Assembly (NCBI GenBank): GCA_947462525.1
Contig: CANHPK010000012.1
Coordinates: forward strand, 1-13,750
Source of the DNA: Roseiflexaceae bacterium
GTDB taxonomy: Bacteria > Chloroflexota > Chloroflexia > Chloroflexales > Roseiflexaceae
DNA length: 13,750 nt
Direction: 5' to 3'
A model generated the notes under the pieces. The model was not told the origin of the DNA. It saw nothing but the letters and a program-made list of their open reading frames with translations, and searched no databases. Shown here in pieces: positions 6,691 through 13,373 of the stretch; the first letter of the stretch is position 1, and every line of letters starts with the position of its first letter. The translations under genes were made by a program, and so were the position numbers.

Positions 6691-6724
6691 CAAAAACCGC
6701 CTGGCGCAGCTGCACCAGGCGGTT
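6691..6724. terminator. Bidirectional terminator between pyrF and the solute-binding protein gene
   Basis: AACCGCCTGG (6695-6704) pairs perfectly with CCAGGCGGTT (6715-6724), and the loop holds a small GCAGCTGC palindrome. On the minus strand the stem is followed by TTTTTG (6691-6696), a good terminator for the solute-binding protein gene that ends at 6744. On the plus strand the T-run is weaker (TTGTGCTTTG), but the hairpin still lies 20 bases after pyrF. Confidence 0.8.
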
Positions 6725-6743
6725 GTGCTTTGTCCAGCGTGCG

Positions 6744-8420
6744 CTATGGTTGAATATCGCCGCTGATTTCTTGCGAACGAGCGACAAACCAGTGCGTCAG
6801 GTTGCGGAACCGTGAATCACGGCCAAACAACAGATTAATCATCCCCGGCATGTCGCGGCGCTGCGTCAACGCCGTGCCACCCAAGTCACTGACCGTCGCG
6901 TAGACTTCCAGCGGCTGGTACATGATGATGCTCGGCGCAATGTCGATCCAGTGCTGTTGGAAGTCGTAATACAACTGCGTGCGGAGTTCTTGATCGACTT
7001 GGACACGTGCCAAAGACAGTGCGTCGTCGACGAGTTGGTCCTGCAGCCCCGCATAATTACGGCCGATGGTGACCTGGCTCGAATGCCACAATTCATAGAC
7101 ATCTGGGTCAGGTCCGAGTCGCTGCCAGCCGTGCAAGGCCATGTCGAATTCGCCGACTTCGAGGCGCTGACGCAGGGTATCTGCATCCAACACCGTCACC
7201 GTTACCGCAATCCCCACGGCCCCGAGTTGGACTGCAATATCGTCGGCAACCAGTTTGCGATCGGCGGCACCGTCGACCAAGAGTTCAAAGGCAAGCGGGC
7301 GCCCGTCGCGACTGCGGAACCCATCCTCGCCCACGATATACCCCAGTGTGTCCAACCCCTGCGCCGCGCGTTCTTTGCTGGGAATGTACCACACCGCATC
7401 GGGGTTGTATGCCCACCATCCGGGGAGAATAGGCGTGTCGATTCGCGTCGCACGATCAGCCAACAAGCGACGAATCATATCTTCGCGATCGATTGCTTGG
7501 GCGATTTGGCGGCGAAAAATAACGTCGTCGAATGGTGCGTTCCGCAAGTTAAACGACAATACCGTGTACGAGTCGATGTTTGCCGCCCGGCGCACCACGC
7601 CGCGTGGTGTTTGATACGCACCTAACGCACCCGTGCCCACAAACGCCAATCCGCTGACTTCGCCCCGGGTCAACGCCGCAAACGCGAGTGACTCGTCTTG
7701 GTAGAATCGCAGGGTAATCGTGTCGATCAACGGTCGATCCAAGTAGTAATCGCGATTCGACGCCAAAGCGATTGCATCGGCATTGATATCCGTGATTCGA
7801 TATGGACCTGTTCCGACCGGCTTTTGACTAAAGGCCGAATTGGCCCACTGCTCGGGCGGCGTATCAGCCAACAAATGTGCCGGCACAATCGGTACGGTCG
7901 CATATTTGAGGAACGGAGCAAACGGCGCCTGCAGTTTGCACCGAATGCTCATATCGCCGGCACGCTCGACCAACACTGTGCGCCATACGGTCGCCAAACT
8001 GGGCGACCCCGTAAACGCAGGCCCCTGCACCGAGCGCAACGTGAACAACACATCCTCGACCCCAAAAGCCTCGCCGTCATGCCATTTGACATCTGGCCGC
8101 AACGTGAAGGTATAGACCATACCGCTGGGATCGATTTCCCATTTTTCGGCGAGGGCAGGCTCGAAGCTCCCGTCCAACCCAACCCGTACCAACCCGTCGA
8201 AAATCACGGCATGCACGTCGGCAGCCGCCAAATCCGTCGTTGTGTCGCTCACCAATGGATTGAGTGTCGTTGGGATCCCCGGGATGCCCTCAATAAATGC
8301 ACCGCCCTCGATGGGGCGCGACACCGCTGCGCGTGTCACCGCGACATACGCCATGAGCCCGAGCACCAGCATCGAGCTAATCACCGTGATGACAATTTGC
8401 AGTCGGATGCGCCGTGACAT
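6744..8420 (-). CDS. ABC transporter solute-binding protein, family 5, membrane-anchored
   Basis: This 558-residue protein matches the oligopeptide/dipeptide-binding (OppA/DppA, SBP_bac_5) family. Residues about 8-29 form one hydrophobic helix after the basic MSRRIRLQ. No lipobox cysteine follows, so it is probably held by an uncleaved N-terminal anchor with the binding domain outside the cell. Family landmarks are TTLNPLVSDTTTD, IFDGLVRVGLDGSFEPALAEKWEI and the strong YTFTLRPDVKWHDGEAFGVEDVLFTL near residue 110. Later come GTGPYRI near 205, RRQIAQAIDREDMI and a C-terminal QQHWIDIAPSIIMYQP. Length is normal (500-600). The ATG at 8418-8420 lies eight bases after the secG stop, with AGG in GGTAGGCTAAG as a weak ribosome site overlapping that stop. 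No permease or ATPase gene is nearby. The ligand is probably a peptide, but this is not proven. Confidence 0.92.
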   Translation of the reverse strand: MSRRIRLQIVITVISSMLVLGLMAYVAVTRAAVSRPIEGGAFIEGIPGIPTTLNPLVSDTTTDLAAADVHAVIFDGLVRVGLDGSFEPALAEKWEIDPSGMVYTFTLRPDVKWHDGEAFGVEDVLFTLRSVQGPAFTGSPSLATVWRTVLVERAGDMSIRCKLQAPFAPFLKYATVPIVPAHLLADTPPEQWANSAFSQKPVGTGPYRITDINADAIALASNRDYYLDRPLIDTITLRFYQDESLAFAALTRGEVSGLAFVGTGALGAYQTPRGVVRRAANIDSYTVLSFNLRNAPFDDVIFRRQIAQAIDREDMIRRLLADRATRIDTPILPGWWAYNPDAVWYIPSKERAAQGLDTLGYIVGEDGFRSRDGRPLAFELLVDGAADRKLVADDIAVQLGAVGIAVTVTVLDADTLRQRLEVGEFDMALHGWQRLGPDPDVYELWHSSQVTIGRNYAGLQDQLVDDALSLARVQVDQELRTQLYYDFQQHWIDIAPSIIMYQPLEVYATVSDLGGTALTQRRDMPGMINLLFGRDSRFRNLTHWFVARSQEISGDIQP

Positions 8421-8428
8421 CGCTTAGC

Positions 8429-8683
8429 CTACCAAAGCATCAGACCAGCGGCTGGTGTCGCCGTGGTCCCAAAGATGGGCAGACTGGCAATCACTGCAAC
8501 AATCAAAAACAACACGCCAAGCACAATGGTCAATTGGAAAATCGTTTTCTCCAACCCACGCTTGGTCTTGTAAATGGACGATGCATCGTTCGACTGCAAT
8601 CCCGCGTTACGACCCTGCAAAACGACCAAGAACGTCAATGCCGAACCCAATGCAATCAATGCGATGGAAAGTGCCAGTTCCAT
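8429..8683 (-). CDS. secG: Preprotein translocase subunit SecG
   Basis: SecG is the small accessory subunit of the SecYEG channel; it helps SecA-driven export of proteins across the cytoplasmic membrane. The 84-residue protein has two membrane helices, at about residues 3-23 and 49-70. The conserved linker between them reads VVLQGRNAGL, then SSIYKTKRGLEKTIFQLT. Length is typical (70-110). The start at 8681-8683 gives MELALSIALI and has AGAAGG nine bases upstream. An in-frame extension to 8743 is open but overlaps the proposed promoter. It is the first gene of a two-gene operon with the solute-binding protein, which starts eight bases after its stop. That pairing of an export subunit with an exported protein may be only convenient co-expression. 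Confidence 0.93.
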   Translation of the reverse strand: MELALSIALIALGSALTFLVVLQGRNAGLQSNDASSIYKTKRGLEKTIFQLTIVLGVLFLIVAVIASLPIFGTTATPAAGLMLW

Positions 8684-8733
8684 GTAAATGTACCTTCTGT
8701 CAATACGTCGACACACAACGAAATATACGATAG

Positions 8734-8742
8734 AGTATAGCA
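8734..8742 (-). promoter_or_regulatory. Predicted extended -10 promoter for secG
   Basis: On the minus strand TGC precedes TATACT (8734-8739), an extended -10 box 50 bases before the secG start. Only a weak -35 (TGGCAG, 18 bases away) is present. The TGC-TATANT form is the same as in the rpoD promoter. Prediction from sequence only. Confidence 0.5.
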
Positions 8743-8836
8743 TACCAAGGCGCTGTCTGCCATCAGGTCAGTCAAGGCATCAGCACGCCAGAATTCCTCT
8801 CCTATGACCCGTCGATTTGCTACAGAGGATCTCACT

Positions 8837-9769
8837 ATGCCGTCGCGACCCATCGCCAATGCCCCGTGCTCGTGGGGCACACTCGAATTCGCAGATCTCA
8901 GCGGTACCCGCATCGAATACACCCAAATGCTCGACGAACTGGTCGCGACCGGATACACGGGCACCGAACTCGGTGATTGGGGCTTCATGCCCACCGAGCC
9001 CTCCGCCCTCGCGGCAGAACTCCAGCGCCGCAATCTGACCCTCATCGGCGCATTCGTCCCCGTCGACCTGCGTGGCGATGCCGCCACGGTTGCACCTGCC
9101 ATCGAACACGCCTGCCGCACGGGGACACTCCTCGCCATCGCCGCCGACATCATCGGACAAGCGCATCGCCCCCTGGTCATCTTGGCCGACACCAACGGCA
9201 CCGACCCCATCCGCACCGCCAATGCGGGTCGCATCACCGGACGTACCCCGTCTGGCGTCATCGTCCACGCGGCCAAGGTCGCCAGTCAGGCTGCCCGCGC
9301 AATCCACGCAGCCAGCGGCTTGCAGAGTGCGTTCCACCATCACTGCGCAGGTATCATCGAGACGCCAGACGAAGTGCAACGGTTTCTCCATCACCTCGAC
9401 ACCAACCTGCTCGGGCTCGTCTTCGATACCGGCCACATGCTGTATGGCTCGGGCAACAATGATACCGACATCGTCGCGCTCCTCCACGCTTTCGCACCAC
9501 ATATCCGTCTCGTCCACTTCAAAGACTGTCACCCCCGCGTCGCCGACACCATGCGTAGCACCAAAGGCGACTATTTTGCCGCACTCCAAGCGGGGATATT
9601 TTGTGAACTCGGCCAAGGTGCGATACAATTCGATGCTATCAATGCAGCCCTCGATACTATTGGCTATACCGGCTGGGTCGTCGTCGAACAAGACGTCCTC
9701 CCCGGCATGGGTGCCCCGCGTGACAGTGCTGCGCGCAACCGTGCCTTCCTCCGCACCATCGGCATCTAG
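8837..9769 (+). CDS. IolE-like TIM-barrel sugar isomerase/dehydratase family protein
   Basis: This 310-residue protein belongs to the xylose isomerase-like (AP endonuclease 2) TIM-barrel family and resembles inosose dehydratase IolE. NAPCSWGTLEF stands at 8-18, GYTGTELGDWGFMP at 39-52 and GAFVPVDL at 71-78. HHHCAGIIETPDEV at 167-180 is followed by LVFDTGHMLYG at 194-204. LVHFKDCHP lies at 225-233 and VVVEQDVLPGMGAP at 281-294. Likely metal ligands are E175, D197, H200 or H227, and E284. IolE removes water from 2-keto-myo-inositol in inositol catabolism, but no other inositol gene is nearby, so the true substrate is uncertain. The chosen ATG has AGAGGA seven bases upstream; an in-frame ATG at 8804 lacks a comparable site. 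A hydrolase gene follows 15 bases later, so they are probably co-transcribed. Confidence 0.85.
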   Translation: MPSRPIANAPCSWGTLEFADLSGTRIEYTQMLDELVATGYTGTELGDWGFMPTEPSALAAELQRRNLTLIGAFVPVDLRGDAATVAPAIEHACRTGTLLAIAADIIGQAHRPLVILADTNGTDPIRTANAGRITGRTPSGVIVHAAKVASQAARAIHAASGLQSAFHHHCAGIIETPDEVQRFLHHLDTNLLGLVFDTGHMLYGSGNNDTDIVALLHAFAPHIRLVHFKDCHPRVADTMRSTKGDYFAALQAGIFCELGQGAIQFDAINAALDTIGYTGWVVVEQDVLPGMGAPRDSAARNRAFLRTIGI

Positions 9770-9784
9770 CCATAAAGGAACCCC

Positions 9785-10597
9785 ATGCATCAGTTGACGT
9801 TCTGTTCTGCCAATCTGCGCAACGCCAATGCCAATGACGGCGCAGATGCATGGTCGCAGCGCCATGCGTTTTTGGCCGAGACGCTCCAAGTGCTCGCTGC
9901 CGACATCGTCGGCGTCCAAGAATGCATGGACGTCCAACGCCAATGGCTCGGCACCTCCTTCCCCGAGCACACCATCACCAGCGGGTTGCCGTACGGCAAC
10001 CACGCCCCGTACGAATACGCCGCCATCGCCTGGCGGACCTCGCTCTTTCATCTGCAGTCCACAGGCGCATTTCACCTCAGTCTGACGCCCCGCGTCCCGT
10101 CACGCTCGTGGGACACCTCGTGGATGCGCGTAGCCAATTATGTCGTGCTGCGCCATCGTCTGACTGGCCAAGACATCTGCGTCTGCAACACCCACCTCGA
10201 CCACATCGGTGCCCAGTCACGCCTCGCCTCGATCGACGTCATCACCCAGCAGCTTGCCCATCTGGCCCACCTGCCCACCATCGTGATGGGCGATTTCAAC
10301 ACACCGCCCGACAGCCCCGTGCACGCCAAAGCCTGCGCCGCCGGGTTCGTCGACAGCTGGCAAGCAGCCGGGCACCGCGACGGCACGGGTGTGATGACCT
10401 TCCATGGCTTCCGCGGTGTTGCCTGGCCCAGCATCTCGGGCGAGCGCGACGACGCCCGCATCGACTGGATCCTGCTCCGCGACCCCGATCGTCGCCTCGC
10501 AGGTACCTCCGCACACATCATCACCTTGCAGTCCCCCGCAGGCCGGTTCCCCAGCGATCACTATCCGGTAGTCGCCAAATATCGCCTCACATCCTAG
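9785..10597 (+). CDS. Endonuclease/exonuclease/phosphatase family hydrolase
   Basis: This 270-residue protein shows the full catalytic set of the DNase I-like EEP fold. N10 lies in SANLRN, E46 in IVGVQEC, and the NTHLDH motif at 135-140 contains H137 and D139. D170 and N172 lie in GDFN, D227 in RIDWI and D258-H259 in SDHYPV. These residues bind Mg and activate water for phosphodiester or phosphomonoester cleavage. Members include nucleases, sphingomyelinases and inositol-polyphosphate phosphatases. Small stand-alone bacterial proteins of this kind have mixed or unknown substrates. No signal peptide is seen, which argues against a secreted sphingomyelinase. The ATG has AAAGGA five bases upstream. 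It lies 15 bases after the IolE-like gene. A sugar-phosphate or inositol-phosphate substrate would suit that partner, but this is speculation. A strong terminator follows. Confidence 0.88.
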   Translation: MHQLTFCSANLRNANANDGADAWSQRHAFLAETLQVLAADIVGVQECMDVQRQWLGTSFPEHTITSGLPYGNHAPYEYAAIAWRTSLFHLQSTGAFHLSLTPRVPSRSWDTSWMRVANYVVLRHRLTGQDICVCNTHLDHIGAQSRLASIDVITQQLAHLAHLPTIVMGDFNTPPDSPVHAKACAAGFVDSWQAAGHRDGTGVMTFHGFRGVAWPSISGERDDARIDWILLRDPDRRLAGTSAHIITLQSPAGRFPSDHYPVVAKYRLTS

Positions 10598-10610
10598 CGT
10601 GTTGCCACAC

Positions 10611-10654
10611 AAAAACACCCCCCGCGTGTGCGACACGCGGGGGGTGGTTGTTTT
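10611..10654. terminator. Bidirectional terminator between convergent operons
   Basis: CACCCCCCGCGTGT (10616-10629) and ACACGCGGGGGGTG (10633-10646) form a perfect 14-base stem with a GCG loop. The plus strand continues GTTGTTTTC and the minus strand TGTTTTTG, so it can stop transcription from both sides. It ends the hydrolase gene on the plus strand and the reductase operon on the minus strand. Confidence 0.92.
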
Positions 10655-10657
10655 CGT

Positions 10658-12049
10658 TTATCGTTTGATAATCTCGAGCATTTCCTTCACATCGACGACC
10701 TTCACGCGCGGCCGTTGTTGGGCTGCACCACGGCTCGTCTCGTGGACATCGAGTGTTTGCCAGTCTGCATACGTGACCACCTGGGCACTCCGCGAGTGGA
10801 GCATCGTCGCCACCGCAGCACCGTCCCGATATGTGTCGGGGATGCCCTGCAGCGATTCCCAGTCGGCCTTCATGCTGGTCACGGTCGCCACCGAATCGGG
10901 CTTGTTGGTGCCGATGATGCCCGACGGTCCACGTTTGGCCCAACCCACCACATACGTCCGTTCGATGGGCGTCCGGTTGGCACTATCAATCACCCGACCG
11001 TCCACATTCGGGATCAGCCCGCGCTTCTCGTCGAACGGCACTCCCGGCAAGGCCACGCTCCGATACCCGACCGAGCGCAATACCATACCGCAGCTGATGG
11101 TGCGCGTCGCACCGGTCCCCTCGGCTTTGACATTGCCGTTACCGTCGTCGACGAGCTGATTGCGCTCCAGCACCACCCCGGTCACGTGGCCGTTCTGACC
11201 CACGATCTCGATCGGTGACCAGAGGAACTGCATGTGGATGCTCTTGGCAGCGCCACGCAAGCCCCGTGCCAGATACCCCTGCATCACGTCGTGATTGCGT
11301 CCCGCCACTTTGTTTTCGGCGAGCTGGGCGGCACTGACCGGGTCGAGCGCAAAATCCTCCGCATCCAGCATCACATCGACACCGTCGAGTTCGCCGAATT
11401 CCTTCAGCTCGGGCGTCGTGAAGGCCGCCTGCACCGGCCCACGCCGACCAACGACAACCACCTGCGTCACCGTCGAGGCACGCAACCCCGCGATTGCGTG
11501 ATCGGCCATGTCGGTCGTCGCCAACGCGTCCACCGGCGCAACCAACGCCCGCGTCACATCCATTGCCACGTTGCCGTTGCCGATCACCACCACGCGCTGG
11601 TGCGCATCGAGGTTGAACTGGCTGTTGCGATAGTACGGGTGGCCGTTGTACCAGCCCACAAAGCTGGTCGCCGGCGCACTGCCAATCAAATCTTCGCCCG
11701 GGATGCCCATCTTGCGGTCGGATTGCGCCCCGACCGCATAGATAATCTGGTCATAGTAGGTCAGCAGTTCGTCGTGCGAGATGTCCGTCCCCATCGACAC
11801 ATTCCCAAAATAACGCACCCGTGGGTCGGCCAACAATTTGTCATAGATGCGCGTCACGCCTTTGATTGACTGGTGATCAGGCGCAACGCCCGAACGCACC
11901 AATCCAAACGGTGTGGGCAAGCGTTCAATGATGTCGACCCGCACCTGCGCATCGTTTTTGAGGAGCGCCTCTACCGCATAAAATCCCGCCGGGCCAGCAC
12001 CGATGACGGCGACCCACAGCGGGCGTTGTTCTGTACCGAGTGTTGTCAT
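10658..12049 (-). CDS. FprA-type ferredoxin/adrenodoxin-NADP+ reductase
   Basis: This 463-residue FAD enzyme passes electrons between NADPH and ferredoxin and resembles mycobacterial FprA and mammalian adrenodoxin reductase. The FAD site GAGPAGF lies at 17-23, followed by PTPFGLVRSGVAPDHQ at 45-60, a hallmark of this family. The NADP-site fold GNGNVAMDVTR is at 157-167 and GRRGPVQAAFT at 201-211, whose arginines can hold the 2'-phosphate. RSVGYR is at 325-330, and the second FAD contact GWAKRGPSGIIGTNK at 369-383. Length is normal (about 450-460). I chose ATG 12047-12049 with AGGAG five bases upstream; a start at 12079 would add only a glycine-rich tail. It is the last gene of the minus operon, 48 bases after the SCO1664 gene. 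Its ferredoxin partner is not in the window. Confidence 0.95.
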   Translation of the reverse strand: MTTLGTEQRPLWVAVIGAGPAGFYAVEALLKNDAQVRVDIIERLPTPFGLVRSGVAPDHQSIKGVTRIYDKLLADPRVRYFGNVSMGTDISHDELLTYYDQIIYAVGAQSDRKMGIPGEDLIGSAPATSFVGWYNGHPYYRNSQFNLDAHQRVVVIGNGNVAMDVTRALVAPVDALATTDMADHAIAGLRASTVTQVVVVGRRGPVQAAFTTPELKEFGELDGVDVMLDAEDFALDPVSAAQLAENKVAGRNHDVMQGYLARGLRGAAKSIHMQFLWSPIEIVGQNGHVTGVVLERNQLVDDGNGNVKAEGTGATRTISCGMVLRSVGYRSVALPGVPFDEKRGLIPNVDGRVIDSANRTPIERTYVVGWAKRGPSGIIGTNKPDSVATVTSMKADWESLQGIPDTYRDGAAVATMLHSRSAQVVTYADWQTLDVHETSRGAAQQRPRVKVVDVKEMLEIIKR

Positions 12050-12097
12050 GTGTGCTCCTCTCCCTCCAGAGACTCCCACCAGCGCCGTTCCGTTCCA

Positions 12098-12838
12098 TCA
12101 GACCGGCGGCCACGGATAACTCCACTCCGACGTGGGTTGTGGATATTTGCCTTTGGCCACCAAACGGTCAATCCGTCGCTGCAATGCGACCAATTCCTCG
12201 GCGCTGAGCATCTGTTCGAGCAACTTCAACGGACCTTCACGCAGCGTCAAGCGCTGCTGCAAAAAGACAATATCGTTCATCAACGGCGCTGGCACCGGCG
12301 ACCCAGCCAAATCCCACAGCACCGTACGCAATTTGTTCTCGTGGTGGAACGTCACCCCGTGGTCAATCGCCCACAGCCGCCCGTCCGCACCCTTCAAGCA
12401 GTGACCACTCTTGCGGTCCGCGTTATTGATGATGACATCGAACGCTGCCAAGAGCGGCAAATAGTGCTCGTAGCCGCCTTCTTTTTGCATGGTAAACCAA
12501 TGCTCTTGTTCGTCGTTTTCGATGAACAACTGGACCGATCCGAGCCCGTACGGGCCATCCCGCAGCACCGTCGGCGGCACCAGGTTCCACCCCAAATCAT
12601 TGCTCACCACAAAGGCTGCCGCCTCGCGTTGGCACAATGTCCCACGGGTAAAGTCCCACAGTGGCCGTTCGCCACGTTGTGGCTTGTAGATGACCAATCC
12701 CTGCGTCTCTTGGTACGTCGCCAAACACAGAATGGTCGCGTTGCTGCTCCACGGCATCGAGGTCTGCGGCGTCAGTTCGGCATACGTCAAAAATGCCAAT
12801 AGCTCGTTGACGCTGGCAGCCGGGCGTTCATTGCTCAT
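12098..12838 (-). CDS. SCO1664-family PI3/4-kinase-like protein
   Basis: This 246-residue protein belongs to the SCO1664 family, which has distant similarity to phosphatidylinositol 3/4-kinases and is common in Actinobacteria and also found in Chloroflexi. It has the parts of a kinase fold. K52 in VIYKPQRGERPLWDF is the likely ATP lysine, and REAAAF with E72 the likely salt-bridge partner. QLFIEND around 103-109 lies at the hinge. NNADRKSGH at 138-146 contains the probable catalytic D141, and AIDHG at 157-161 holds the metal-binding D159. Activity as a kinase is inferred and its substrate is unknown. It starts 25 bases after DUF3090, with GGTGGAA as ribosome site. In Actinobacteria it occurs with DUF3090 and the MSMEG_4193 phosphomutase-like protein, and both are present here. 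Confidence 0.88.
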   Translation of the reverse strand: MSNERPAASVNELLAFLTYAELTPQTSMPWSSNATILCLATYQETQGLVIYKPQRGERPLWDFTRGTLCQREAAAFVVSNDLGWNLVPPTVLRDGPYGLGSVQLFIENDEQEHWFTMQKEGGYEHYLPLLAAFDVIINNADRKSGHCLKGADGRLWAIDHGVTFHHENKLRTVLWDLAGSPVPAPLMNDIVFLQQRLTLREGPLKLLEQMLSAEELVALQRRIDRLVAKGKYPQPTSEWSYPWPPV

Positions 12839-12863
12839 TGTTCCACCCCATCAGCACGTCGGG

Positions 12864-13373
12864 CTAGTTCATCTGCGGACAAAAGTGCCCGTCTGGGTCT
12901 TTGGGACGTCCACAATTGCCGCACACCGCACGCCCACCGTTGAGCACCGCGGTGATATGCTGGCTCAGCCCGCGCACCTGCTCCCGCGGGATGCTGATGC
13001 GCGCCGACGGCGTATCATCCTCCTCCTCGTCCTCGCTCATGCCCTGCATAATCAACACGCAGGTGTCGTGCTCGGCGTCGTACCCCAAGCCCATCTGCAC
13101 CACGCGGAACACCGGCTCCAACGGCTCGAGCAACCCCATATCGCGTATCAACACCGCATCATCACTCGTCGACACCAACGGATTATTGCTCACAATGTCG
13201 TCGTGCAAGCGATCAAACGCCTGTCCGAGCGCGCGGACTTGCTCTTTTTCGACGGTGAACGTCAATATCTCGCGCCCTTTGCGCGCTTGGATATAAAATG
13301 TCCGCTGGCCCGGTTTGCCGACCGTCCCCACCGTCAAATGCCCGGCAGGGTCAAATTCATAGGTGTAGTTCAT
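12864..13373 (-). CDS. DUF3090 family protein with C-terminal zinc-ribbon-like motif
   Basis: This 169-residue protein is the third member of the SCO1664 / MSMEG_4193 trio. The N-terminus reads YEFDPAGHLTVGTVGKPGQRTFYIQA and is followed by strands and a helix containing EQVRALGQAFDRL. An acidic stretch (SEDEEEDD, 113-120) precedes RISIPREQVRGLSQHI. At the end CGNCGRPKDPDGHFCP at 151-166 has C151, C154, H163 and C165, a likely zinc knuckle. No enzyme activity is known for the family. It may bind metal, protein or a phosphorylated substrate. The start is ATG 13371-13373, which shares an ATGA with the stop of the phosphatase-fold gene, so translation is likely coupled. Upstream in-frame codons belong to the neighbouring gene's region and are not family sequence. 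Confidence 0.88.
   Translation of the reverse strand: MNYTYEFDPAGHLTVGTVGKPGQRTFYIQARKGREILTFTVEKEQVRALGQAFDRLHDDIVSNNPLVSTSDDAVLIRDMGLLEPLEPVFRVVQMGLGYDAEHDTCVLIMQGMSEDEEEDDTPSARISIPREQVRGLSQHITAVLNGGRAVCGNCGRPKDPDGHFCPQMN

Noticed and set aside
8684..8743. N-terminal extension of SecG
   Set aside because: It would cover the proposed promoter and precede the normal SecG N-terminus; the start at 8683 has a good ribosome site.
8743..8836. Promoter for the IolE-like gene
   Set aside because: Only weak -10-like strings (TATGAC, TACAGA) without a matching -35 box were found, not enough to annotate.
8780..10075. Open frame of 431 codons on the minus strand, opposite the IolE-like and hydrolase genes
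   Set aside because: Both plus-strand genes have intact family motifs across the whole span; the antisense frame has low-complexity Gly/Asp-rich sequence with no recognisable domain.
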